Shown piece by piece: positions 22,275 through 33,389 of a DNA stretch of 48,234 nt (positions are counted from its first letter, which is position 1; each line of letters starts with the position of its first letter). The DNA comes from Monosiga brevicollis MX1 (lineage: Eukaryota; Opisthokonta; Choanoflagellata; Craspedida; Salpingoecidae). The stretch spans positions 176,230 to 224,463 of the forward strand of contig NW_001865084.1 in assembly GCF_000002865.3 (NCBI RefSeq), in the 5' to 3' direction. The translations under genes were made by a program, and so were the position numbers. Below the pieces are notes generated by a model. The model was not told the DNA's origin. It saw nothing but the letters and a program-made list of their open reading frames with translations, and did no database searches.

Positions 22275-25157
22275 CTAGACAAAGAGATCGTGCTTTTTGT
22301 AATCGCCTTGCGATTCAAACTCGGTGGGATCCTCACCCAGTTCCCGAAGCCGGGTTTCTAGGCGCCGGACGTACTCCTAATTTGAATGATACAAAGTCAA
22401 GGTGCGATTTGGCTTGACATCTGGAGGTAAAAAAAAAAACCTCTCACAAGGCTGCAAAAGCAAAAAAACTTACGCGAGCATCCAAGCGGGTCATGAGCTT
22501 CTTATGGCGGATGTCAAGCGGATCATAGTCACGTGTTTGCTTGTCCTTGAAGTTGACCTGTCCCGCAGAAGCCAATGGGTAATGAAAAGGGTTGTTACGT
22601 GAAACATGCCAAAACTGCTAAGCGCCCGTGACGAGAGGACAGGCAGCAAGGATCAAAGCACAAGAAACATACGCGGTCAAACCACCACTCGCGCACATAG
22701 CTCATGTAAACGATGGGGCGAAAACTTGGCGAGCGATTGTGAGTGCCACGATGGTAAATAGAGACGTCAAACAGCACGGCAGAACCGGTGTCAGCGGCAA
22801 GGCGATGCAGCGGAGTGGGCGAGTTGGTCTCATCATAGTCCTTCCAGGTTTTACGCTGCTAGAGGCAGGTGACGACTTGTCAGAGTGACACAGGATGATG
22901 GCCGGAGAAACGGTAACCGATAAGAGTTTGTATTTGCGGCTGGACACCTCACCATTGGCCAGTGTGAACCGGTCATAAACTCGGTGGGACCCACTTCTTG
23001 CGTCATATTGACCAATGGCACGATATTGACAATACCCTGCGGCGTGGGACAGCAGGGCATCGGAAGTTGCATCAAAAGACAAGTACAACAGAGTCCGCGC
23101 GGTTGAAACAATCAGAGGGCAATGGAATACGTGCGAAACTAACATGGCAGGGCATTTGTCGACTCGGGTCAGTTTGCCACAACGGATATAGCATGCCGAC
23201 GTCCGCGTGCCAAGGCTGCCAACAGTGCAGGCATGTCAGAACAAAACTTTGTGGGTGTGGGGTTCAGCTGGGGAGGAAACTTACCTGATGTGGTGCCCCA
23301 GCCCGAGATGCCACATAGCTGAATGTGTCAATCTCAAACCTAGGACATGACGTGGTGGGGTAAGCACGAGGCAAAGATCTGGCGAGTGGCCTCAGCCGAG
23401 ATGGGTCAGTGTGACCTCACCTGGCACCAATGACCGTCTTGAGAAGGCCGAGCATGATCCGGTTTGCAATGAGGTCAGAGTCGATGAATGGGCTTTTCAG
23501 AGGAAACTTGACCTCGTAGCGATCGTCACTTCGGCTGGCAGCGTCGGTGTATTCTTGGAGAGTGTGGCCTTCCTTGGCCAAAGCGCGCAGTTTGGCATCC
23601 CATGCTTGCCAATGCGGCTGCGTAAAAAGAACAAGCCGCCATGTCAAGTGTTGGCAGGAGGGGTGGGTGTGTAAGGGTGCATCCTGTATTCACGCTGCAT
23701 GTGTGTGTGTGTGTGTTTGGTTGTTGCAACGGTGCAATGCCAACCTTGGTCTCGTTCAGGAGCTGGTTGATAAGTTTTTTCTTGTATACATCCTTGACGA
23801 CAGCTACGCCACAAACCTTCATAATGACATGAAAGCGGTGGGCCGTAGATGTGCGCAACGGACCGCGGCTAGAAAAACGAGGCAAGAGGGGGAAGATGTC
23901 AGCCACGACCCGGGCAGCCGGAAAGCGGGGAACAAATGCGCGTGACCCACTATTCACTGGGGTCGAGGGTGACGGTGAGGTTGTCGGGATGAGCGCAGAG
24001 AGTATGAGCAGCATCAAAAACTCGGCCCTCCTTGAGCTGTTTGAAGGCCCGTTTTTCAGCTTGATAGCGCGCACAGTCCACCCTGCATGGTGACATGGCC
24101 ACCAAAGACAAGCGAGAGACAGAGAGGGAGAGGAGGAAAAGGACATGAACTCCATGTGTTTTGTTAGTCAATGGCGGGCAAGGAGCTAGTCAAGAAGAAG
24201 CATACGCAAGACATTTGCGCGGAAACCGCCGACGAAAGGCTTGATGGAGGTCTGGCAAGAGTTTCAAAGCTTGCTGATCTCCTGAGGTACACGGGACAGT
24301 AGATATGATCAAGGGCAGAGGGCTTGCGGGCGACTGACTGAGCTAGGCCGGTCGCGGTAACGGCGACGGGTGCTGGGCCTCACCGAGCCAAGCGGCGAGC
24401 TCGAAAGCTTGCCGGGCTTCGCGATACAAGCGCATGCTCTAGAATCGCGCCAAACTGATGAGAGAAGAGCCTTGGCATCTCAAGCTAGAAATGGTGATTG
24501 AAGTAGCACGTAGGCTGCAAACCTTGCGCGTCTCGGCCGGGCCCATGCGGTCGGCCAGGTCCTTGGAAGCAATGGCAATGTTTGCCCATACGTCTTGGCG
24601 GTGGCCTTGGTGATAACTGGCAGCCCTGAGGATCGCGACATGTCATGTTGTTGCATAGCACCACAATTAAAAAAAAAAAAAAAACAGCCGCAGCAGACGA
24701 GCAGGGCTAGCCTGAGTTGCCTCAGCCCCCTTGGCCCCTTTCGGGCGGGGGGTGACCGTACGGGGAACGACTCGTACCTAAAGAGATCAAGTGCTTCTGC
24801 AATGTGCCCACGCTGGGCCGCTGCCACACCTTGAGAGTTGAGCTGCTCCACTGGGTTATAATCCTTGTATTCGTAATCATCAATCGTCTCTGCTGGATCA
24901 AGAGCCACCTCCTACGTGGTCACGAGCAGGTGAGCAGGCCTTTACGAGGCAGGAAGTAGTTGCAGCTGTGACACCACCTCAGATTGGCCCGGCTCAAGAT
25001 GAGCCACCGGGAGAGCAGTGTCAATGCAGTCCGGGTCATCTGCCATGCAGTATTCCGCAGCTCCAGCCTGAACTGGCACGGCACTGGGCATGAGGAACAG
25101 CAGCAACACTGCCAGTGCGCTGCACGGTAGCATCAGCCGATCCCGTGCCCCCAGCAT
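22275..25157 (-). CDS. Secreted/ER TPR protein with PhyH-like 2-oxoglutarate dioxygenase domain
   Basis: Fourteen exons join in frame to 1584 nt (527 aa): 25157-24978, 24911-24778, 24625-24523, 24438-24384, 24281-24206, 24082-23951, 23868-23745, 23617-23421, 23339-23285, 23215-23144, 23036-22953, 22858-22673, 22557-22474, 22376-22275. A signal peptide (LPCSALAVLLLFLMPSAVP) opens the protein. Residues about 61-230 are helical and TPR-like (NSQGVAAAQRGHIAEALDLF). The C-terminal half is a double-stranded beta-helix dioxygenase. WHADVG supplies the HxD pair (H355, D357). IYHRGTHNRS supplies the distal His (H440), with a 2-oxoglutarate-binding Arg in FRPIV (about 451). It probably hydroxylates a secretory-pathway protein or small molecule. 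The order signal-TPR-dioxygenase recalls collagen prolyl 3-hydroxylases, but the catalytic part looks like the phytanoyl-CoA hydroxylase family. An upstream in-frame ATG at 25202 is possible. The substrate is unknown. Confidence 0.88.
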
Positions 25158-25926
25158 CACGCTGGTCTTTCGTTGCAATGACAGTTTTACAGGTCGATTC
25201 ATCGCATGGACTTGGCACCTATCACATCAAGCCTCATCGGCACCAGCATTCGCTGCTGGTGCTGGTGGTGGTGTTGGTGCTAGTGCTGGTGGTGGTGGTG
25301 CTGCTGGTGCTGGTGCTGGTGCTGGTGCTAGTGCTGGTGGTGCTGCTTGTGCTTGTGCCGCTGCTGCTGCTGGTGCTAGGGCTGGGCTGCAAGATCGATC
25401 GGCAGCTCGGATGCTCGTCGTCCAGTGCCGCCCACCGCTCGCTCGGGCCAATGATGAAATAAAAAATCCAGACCAAACGTTCACTGCGTTCGCAGACCGC
25501 ATGCAACGTATGACCGTCACTGCATTCGCCCACTGCAATATTTTTTGTCTGACATTGACGACAGGTTTGGGCTGGATGAGCTCGAGTTGGCAGAGAGAGG
25601 TGCTCAGTGCGATAAACCTCCGAAGCAAATATGAACTGAAATGCAGAGGTTGCGACTCATTGCTGCTCAGCATCAGAGAAGAAGCTCTCTCGGGCAACGG
25701 TCAACACGAGCAACAGGAACCCTCGTGCAACCTGCATAACTTGAGTTATTGTTTTTTTTCTGCGCGCGCACGCAAAACGGCAGTCGAATCAACGTCCAAT
25801 TTGGACGGGGAACCAACCTGTTGGAATCTGGCTGGTAGCCTGTGTGCATATTTGTGTGCGTGTGTGTGTTTATCCTTTGGAGCGAACAGGTTGCGGTTGA
25901 GGGGTTGCCGGTGGACTGGCACCATC
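25158..25926. other. Shared promoter region between divergent dioxygenase and ABCF3 genes
   Basis: A 769-base head-to-head spacer containing a GGTGCT-type minisatellite (25237-25385). Open frames across the repeat are Gly/Ala low complexity and are not supported as genes. It may be a bidirectional promoter (inference). Confidence 0.45.
25237..25385. repeat. (GGTGCT)n-type minisatellite
   Basis: About 150 bases built from GCTGGT, GGTGTT, GCTAGT and GCTGCT hexamers. Confidence 0.9.
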
Positions 25927-28900
25927 ATGTCGCGCTTGAGCGAAGAGGAGACGCTGGCGGCGCTGCAGGAGCGTACGTAGAGGGCGTTGTGCAGTCTTCG
26001 ATGCTCGGCCCAGCCTGGCCTGTCTGGTGACAAAGCTTGACATGCGGGTGTGCCTTCTCTCTAGTCTTGCCCAACTTTGAGGATGAGGGCGTCCTAGAGT
26101 ATATTGTAGGCATGCTGATGGATTTTGATCCCAGCGAGACGCCCGATAGCATTGCCGAGTGTGTCTCTCTCTCTCTCTTTCGCGCGCGCGCACTCGCTCT
26201 CTCTTTCTACCGCCCGGCCCTAAGTATATCGACTCTTGCCCAGGCAGAGCCATACACAGTGTTCATGCTCAGTCATTGTCGACCCCCATGCAGGTTCTTG
26301 GACGGCTACGTCGACGATGACGAAATTCGACCCCTGGTCGATCGCATCACGTACGCTGTCATCATCTGCGCCTTTCTGGCCAAGCTCGTCAGTTTGAAAG
26401 CCGCTCATGCCTCATCATCTTTGTTCTTCCTTAGAGCCCGGGTTCTGGGCCAAGACACTGCTGACGGGGCCACTCCCAGTGCGTCCGCCTCGGCTGCTCA
26501 CAATGACCACGACGATGAGAGTACGCTCCGAAAGAGTTCAGCCGATTAGCGTCTGCCACACTTTCATTTTTCCCCTCTCACAATTGGTTGTGTTGCTTTT
26601 CCAGAACGCCTCTTGCTTGCAGCTCCCGTCATTATGGCTCAAAGTGCCCGTGACGACGAGGCCAAGCTGGCTGCTTCTCAAGACCTGATGACCAAGTCAG
26701 TGCTGCTGATCGCTTGCTTGTTACCAGCTCCTCCCTGGTGGTTGCTTGCCAAGGGCATCGCTCATCACCAACTCTCCTCGACCATCACCGTTAGAACTTA
26801 TATCAATACAAACGAGGCCATGCAGTCCTGGGCTGATGAGGACGATGTGGCTGACGTTGGTCTCTTGATCCCTCGCGATGTGGCCTCGCTTCACCATGCG
26901 CGACCGCATGCCCATCTGCACAACCCTCCTCTGGTGTCGCCTGCCTTGTTGTCATCCTCAATCAACCGTATCAACCCTGAATGTTTTAGAGTGTGGAGGC
27001 CATTGAAATGCGGGCCAAGCTCAAGAAAAAGACGGAGAAGCGTGAAAAGAAGCAGCTCAAGCGTGAACGCGTTGTGGCCCCGCGCCGCACCGCCATGCTC
27101 GAGGCTCTCACCACCCGTCCCGTCGTCATCCACACGTATGCCGCATGGCCCTGACAGCAGTCTTGGAGCTTTGGGAGCGGATCATATCTTCCAACTCAGA
27201 AGACTATTCTTTCGACTCACGCTCCTCCTGCCCTTGATGCTTGCTTTGTGCCTCACAGCGTCATTGGCGAAGATGGCAGCTACGGTGGTAGCCCCTGCGT
27301 GGATCTTCATCTAAACGACATCAATATTGATCTGGCTGGTCTGACCATTCTGGAGGACGCCAAAGTCACCCTGGCCTACGGTCGCAAATATGGCTTGGTT
27401 GGCCGCAACGGTGTCGGCAAGACCACCTTTCTCAAGCATCTGGCTGCCAAGGGTATGCCCCGGTTGTTGTTTCTGCAACTGCTGTATTAAGACAAGACAT
27501 ACATGCCTGCGAGTGCCATAACCGTACCCGATTTGTCGCTCTGGCAATTGGTAGCCCTGGATGGGATTCCTTGGTACCTGCAGGTGCTGCACATTGAGCA
27601 AGAGGTGCCAGCCTGTGATTTGAGCCCCCTTGAGCTGGTTTTGGAGTGCGACGAAGAGCGAGCTACGTGCGTGCATTTGATTTCACTCCGACTCTGCATT
27701 GTGATGACCTTTGTCCCAATCTTTGACCTCTCCCGTGGGAAAATGCTCTTTTCGCTGGCAGTCTTTTGAGGGAGCGGAACTGGATTGAGAAGGCGTTGAA
27801 TGACGACCCCAAGGTTGGTGTTTTGTTGGCTTGAGGTGCATGCGATGAACCTGAACGCCCACAACACCGGCAAACGTTGATAGGCAACCGCGCCAAAAGA
27901 AGAGACGCCCGACATTCCCGTGAAGCCTGGTGGGTTGCGGTTGAATGGACGTTGGTCAGTGGCACACAAGGTGTGCCCAGTTGCTCATGCTTGTGGCTGG
28001 ACAGGCGTGGACTTGCTCGACCGTTTGGGTGAAATTTACGAGCGTTTGGAAGAGGTGAGTTTGGTTTTGGTGCCACACGTTGCAAGCCAAGAGCAACATG
28101 CGGCCTTGTCTCCATGCTAACTAGGCTACAATTTCGTTGGGCACTTGGCTATAGATTGATGCTGACAAAGCCCCCTCCAAGGCCGCCACCATTCTTTCGG
28201 GTCTCTCTTTTACTCAAAGCATGATGCGCAAGCCCATCAAGGTCCGAAGGCCGCTCAACCTTGCTTGGCGGTTTGCACGGCACATTCATCTTACCATGGC
28301 CGCAGGAATTTTCTGGTGGTTGGCGCATGCGTGTATCGCTCGCCCGTGCGCTATTCATTGAGCCCGGTACGCATTTTTAGCACTTTAAACCGCCTAGCAT
28401 ACGGTGTTCTGCATGCATACGCACATGTTTCCTGTCATGCTTGGGTCGACTCACGCCTTGGTTTTGCGTGACTACCCGAATCCGTGCTCAGACATGCTTT
28501 TGCTTGACGAGCCGACCAACCATCTTGGTGCGTATTGCCTTGCATTACCAGAGTCCGTTTTTGCGACACTTGGCTCGGCCTGCTTATACCGGCTGTTTAT
28601 CTGGTACAGATCTTCATGCGGTGCTGTGGTTGGAAAACTACCTCCAAAACTATGAAAACACCGTTGTGATTGTGCGTGACACGCCTTTGCGTGTGTTCGT
28701 GCTTGGGCTCGAGTGGCTTCCTGCCTTTTGTGACACGCGAAATGGGGTTGATCATGGCCTTTTGCGTATTCCGTGCGATCAGCGCTTCCAGCCTTCACTT
28801 CCCCTTCATATTCGCTTGCTTGCAGGTGTCACACGCCAAAGGCTTTCTCAACTCTGTGTGCACAGGTCTGTGATCTTGCCGTTCTAGTCGTCTTTTCTTG

Positions 28901-30825
28901 TTCTGATGCCCTGTTTGGCCCTATTCTTGAGCAGGCTCGAGGCTAATTCTGTGATACTGCTTCTATACCGGCGCACCCTACCCTATTTGTTTCTTTGCCA
29001 GACATCTTGGAGATGCGAGACCGCCAGGTGCATCGCTTCAAGGGCAACTTCGATTCGTTTGAGGATCAAAAGTGAGTTTTGACAAAACACCCTTTGCTGT
29101 TAATCTATTTTGAGCATCCAAGACTGGCCCTCACGTTCGTGCGCTCAGGTCCCACAAGATGGTCCAGGACGAAAAAGCTCGCGAAGGCTTGGAGCGGAAG
29201 CGATCGCAGCTGCAAAGCTTTATCAACAAGAACATTGGCGGTGGCGCCAAGGGCGCCAGCATGGCCAAGTCGCGCCAGAAGATGCTCGAGAAGATGGCAT
29301 CCCTGCCCGACGATGTGTCCACCGATCCCACCGTTCGGTTCAAGATTCCCAACCCTGGTAGGTCTGGGTGGTGTGGTGGCGATGAGAGGCGGCAAGAAGC
29401 TGAATAGGCAGGAGTTGTTTGTGCTCAAGGGCGTCTCAATGCTGGGCCTTGACAATTGGCATTTCAATTATGGCGTAGGTCACGTCGCGGGTGGGTTTGG
29501 TATCCGCTTGGTGGGCGTGGGCTTTCACTACCCAGATGCACCAATGCTCTTTCGCAACGTGGAATTTTCCATCAACCAGGTAAGCGCTCCACGGCGCCAG
29601 GGAGAGGGCTGCATGCTTGTCATGTTGGAACTGCAAGCTCATCATCCTCGTGCGGGACATGACAGAATTCGCGAATTTGTCTGGTCGGACCCAACGGTGC
29701 GCTCGTTTTGTACTGCTTCTTCTCGCCCGGTCTATGACTCAAAGCCAGATGGCGCATCGCGTCATGCGGTTCTCTTGCCTTCGATGTGCTTGCTGCCGCT
29801 TGGGTGCTCTTATTTTCCTTCTGCGCCTTGACGTTATAACGCTTTTTTTTTTCTCCTTTACTGCTGCAGGTATTGGCAAGTCGACCTTGCTCAAGATTGT
29901 CTACCAGGAACTGGAACCCACTGAAGGCATGGTGACGCGCAACCAAAGGCTACGCGTGGGGCGTTTCAGCCAGCACCATGTCGACGAGCTCAAGGACAAG
30001 AAGTCGGCTTTGGAGAAGGTGGGTGGCTCGAGGAACTGTGGATATCGCGGCCGCAAACCCCGTGGCTCAGTGGGTTGCTTGCTTGCTTGCTGCTGCGTCG
30101 TTCTGGGTGTAGTTTCGCGACTTGTACCCTGCAGACCCGCCAAACAAGATTCGCAAGCACCTGGGATCAATGGGCATTCAAGGCGACATGCAGCTGCGGC
30201 CCATCAACACTTTGTCTGGTGGCCAGCGCTCGCGCGTGGCGCTGGCCCTCATCACGTTAGTTGTTCTTTTCCTGCTTCACCCAAGCAAAATTTCTTTTGA
30301 TGATCGCTCACACCTGCTTTTGTGTGATATGCATGTAGGTACGAGGAGCCCCATTTGCTCTTGCTTGATGAGGTGACCAACCATTTGGTGAGTTGCAGGG
30401 GAGACCACATGCGTGCTGCGGGGCGGGGCCCAGGGAAAAGCCAGTCATTGTTTGTGTGTTCAAGGGAGGCCCCTCACTCCGGATCTTTTTTATTTTTATT
30501 TTTCTTTTCCTCAAGGATCTGGACACAGTCCAAGCCCTGATCCACGCCCTAATGGAGTATCAGGGTGGCGTGATGATTGTGTCCCACGACGAGCACTTGA
30601 TTACAGCGGTGCGTCGCGGCGCGTCGCTGCCACAGAGAGTTTTGATGGGATGGCCTGGTGTTGGGCTGGTGTTTGTCTGACATGGCACGCGATGGACTGC
30701 TATAGGTGTGTGATGAACTGTGGATCATCCAAGATCAAAAGGTGGTCCTGTCCAAGGGTGACTTTGAGGACTATAAGAAGGGCATTGTTGCCCAGTTCAA
30801 CCATGGCAAGAAGAAGCGGGCTTGA
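25927..30825 (+). CDS. ABCF3: ABC-F ATPase, ABCF3/GCN20 type
   Basis: Soluble twin-ABC ATPase of the GCN20/ABCF3 group, associated with translation control. Exons: 25927-25972, 26065-26158, 26294-26350, 26435-26520, 26605-26695, 26992-27135, 27259-27452, 27555-27666, 27762-27813, 27884-27929, 28005-28054, 28155-28241, 28306-28366, 28492-28527, 28610-28671, 28826-28865, 29002-29071, 29149-29357, 29479-29579, 29666-29696, 29870-30018, 30113-30255, 30339-30387, 30516-30608, 30706-30825. They total 2223 nt (740 aa; human ABCF3 is about 709). The N-terminal [14 protein letters not shown] helices match the ABCF3 N-domain. ABC1 has GRNGVGKTT (221-229), EFSGGWRMR (354-362) and DEPTNHL. A charged linker ([11 protein letters not shown]) follows. 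ABC2 has GPNGIGKST (554-562), split over a 31-nt exon, LSGGQRSR (640-647), and DEVTNHL where Pro is replaced by Val (666). No membrane segments are present, as expected. It diverges from the dioxygenase gene. Confidence 0.95.
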
Positions 30826-31200
30826 TGTTTGTGCACATGGTAATCAATCGGATGAGCCTTTGGCATGTTGCTTCCGGTATCATGTGCAGATTTGCGCTGA
30901 CAACAGCAAGCACCTTTTGTTTGACAGAAAGAATGGGGTTTTTATACATTTCGTTGAAAAAGTGTGGGTTCAAGGATGCTCCTACGTAGACCAGGATGCC
31001 ATAGGGTCACGGATGATGGGCGCAGGAGTTTCATACGTGATGAACCCCCTTTGGAGTTTCTAAGTGCCGAAGCTTCGTGAGCAGCCAGAACCGAGCACTT
31101 GAAAGGTCTTTAGTTGATTCATGATGAGAGAACAACGAAATCCTGTAGTACAAATACGCAACCTTCAAATTGGCAGTGCGGGGTCAGCCCCACACGGAGT

Positions 31201-31378
31201 TGGGAGATGCTAGAGAAAGAGGAGAGGATCAAGAGAGGACGAAGTGGGAGAAGAGAGGAAGACGGAGGGAGGCGCATGAAGCACAGAGAAAGACTAAGGA
31301 CAGAGACGGTGAGAGAATCAGAGAGACGAGGGAGAGACGTAGAGATTCTGAGCGAGATGGCGAGAGAAAGAGAGCGTG
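31201..31378. repeat. GA-rich imperfect repeat tract
   Basis: Degenerate purine tract dominated by GAGA and GGAGA words. Translations are Arg/Glu-rich low complexity only. Confidence 0.7.
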
Positions 31379-31973
31379 AATCAGTGAATCACATGCCGCG
31401 AGTGGCGGCGCTCAGAGGTTTCATCCGGGTCTTCTTCACGAATTCTTCCTTGCAACGGGTCACATGAAACCGAGACCTCCTCGCATTTTTCATCCTCTCC
31501 CGGAAATGGTAATGGCATCGCATCCGACCGAAGCCGACCAAGATCTCGTCGGCGCGACCCCCCCGCTTTAGCTTTCTGCCGTCACAACACCCCACCTGCC
31601 TGTTTTTTATTCCTTCCTGTCATCTTCTCTCTGTCTGAGGGCTGTCATCGGCTCTCGTCGCCTTTTCCCCTCCCGCACTCTGCACTCCAGAACACACCGC
31701 CTCGCCACCGCCCTATCTCCTCGCTTGTATCCTCGCCCGTGGTACTTCAAGCCCTCTGGCAGCAACGGCTTTCCCAACTTTTGATCTTCTGCAGGTCTGT
31801 CTGCCCGTCTGTCTGCTGCCTGTCAAATCCGTCTCCTGTCGCTCTATCTGTCACCTGCCTGTCTCTATCTGTCTCTCCTCTGGCCATTTCTGTTGTTCCG
31901 TCCCTCGTCTGATTTTGCCTGCCCGCCTCTGCTCTGCGTGCGCGTCCCCCCCCCCCCCCCACGCAAAAAAATA

Positions 31974-32031
31974 NNNNNNNNNNNNNNNNNNNNNNNNNNN
32001 NNNNNNNNNNNNNNNNNNNNNNNNNNNNNNN
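31974..32031. other. Assembly gap (58 N)
   Basis: A run of N preceded by poly-C (about 14 C) and poly-A, a homopolymer context likely to stop sequencing. Confidence 0.99.
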
Positions 32032-33389
32032 CACTTGACTTGCCACACACAGACCTGTCAGGCCACGCGTCATTCTTCCCCCCACCCCCGCTTCGGCAAA
32101 GCCCATCCCCAACGCTCCCCCCTCTGCACGATTTTTTTTGTTCCCTTTCTCTCTGTTTTCTTTCCTTTTTTTGTTTTTGCCTTTCTTTTTCTGTGTGTCT
32201 TTTCCGTTTGTTCTTGTGTTCTGTTCGCCGACAACGTCCACCACCTGCACGGGGGTCATGCGCTGTGGGCTGGGTGGGTATGCACCATCCCATGGGCCAC
32301 CTGTCCTTGCGTCCTTCCGATATGCAATGTGGTGGTCGCACACGTGCACGGGAATGAGTCCTGTCCCGCTCTGATCCGGGCTGCTCATGTGCAAGCAGGC
32401 ACCCCATCCTGCTGGCTGACCTTGACTTCTTACCGCTGGCCATCCAAAGTTGTGCTCCCTCCCTTGTGTGTTGTTGGTGCTTGCCCGCTCGGTCTAATCA
32501 ATGTGAACCATGTGAACAAAGTTGTTTTTTTTTCTTCTTTTCTTGGTTGACCGTTGTTCCCGTTCCCACTGGCGCTTTGATCCCGGCTGACGACGTGCCC
32601 TGCCCGACTGACCCTTGTAGACAGAGCACTGATGGTGAAAGAACCAGGCGTTCTCAAAGTCAAGGAGCACCAACCTGGCCCAGCCCCAACACTCCTCTCC
32701 CTCTTCCTCTCCCTTCCCTCCCTTTTGCCTGCTTGTGTGCACCAAATCACCAAGGTGAGATATGATGAACTGAGCTGCCAGTGTTGGATTCGAGCGCATT
32801 GACTGCTTTGCCGCCCTTTGGGCATCCTCTTTCAATGAACATGTTCCCGATCACCCGTTTTCTCTCGCGCTTCTTGCGTGTTATCGGGCCGTGTCCTCGT
32901 GCATCAGGCTCGGTCTTTTCGTTCTTTGGTCATCTTTGTCCCCCTTCCCCCCCTCTCTTTATCCTTTGCTTTGGGTTTAACCTGCTTTCCTGCTATCATG
33001 TCGACTCGCTTCCCTTATCGCTCTCGGCATCTCTTCCATTATCCATCCTCGCTCGTGCGCTCTTTCTCATTTTATCCTGACCGCCCGTCCCACTTTGCAC
33101 TTTCAACGCCCAAATCTCATCGATTGCCTTTTGCACCGCCACTATCTATTAGCCCTTTCAAACGTCGGCTGCTTTGCCATCTGTGGACGGAAGAAACAAA
33201 CAGACCTGATCATCTCTGGCTCGCCCATGACAGCTTGACACCATGACCTGAGGATCGCGCTAAGTTCACCCTCTTCAACCGTCAAACCCTTTGCTCCATG
33301 AAAAACGCAGCCAGCAAGCTTGCTGTTTAGTTTGAACAACGAGCAAGACGCCCGGGGCGAGCAACGCGCCTAGCCTGCGCACCATTCTC

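Larger units (their letters stand above)
30826..33389. other. Long gene-free region with GA- and CT-rich stretches and a gap
   Basis: From about 31201 to 31378 the sequence is GA-rich. From 31600 onward it is strongly CT-rich up to and beyond the gap. No domain is recognisable in either strand. The 3' end is upstream of the bZIP-like gene and may contain its promoter and 5' UTR. Confidence 0.45.

Noticed and set aside
25090-25980. 296-codon plus-strand frame between the divergent genes
   Set aside because: Much of it is the GGTGCT minisatellite translated as Gly/Ala. It overlaps the signal-peptide exon of the dioxygenase and the first ABCF3 exon in another frame.
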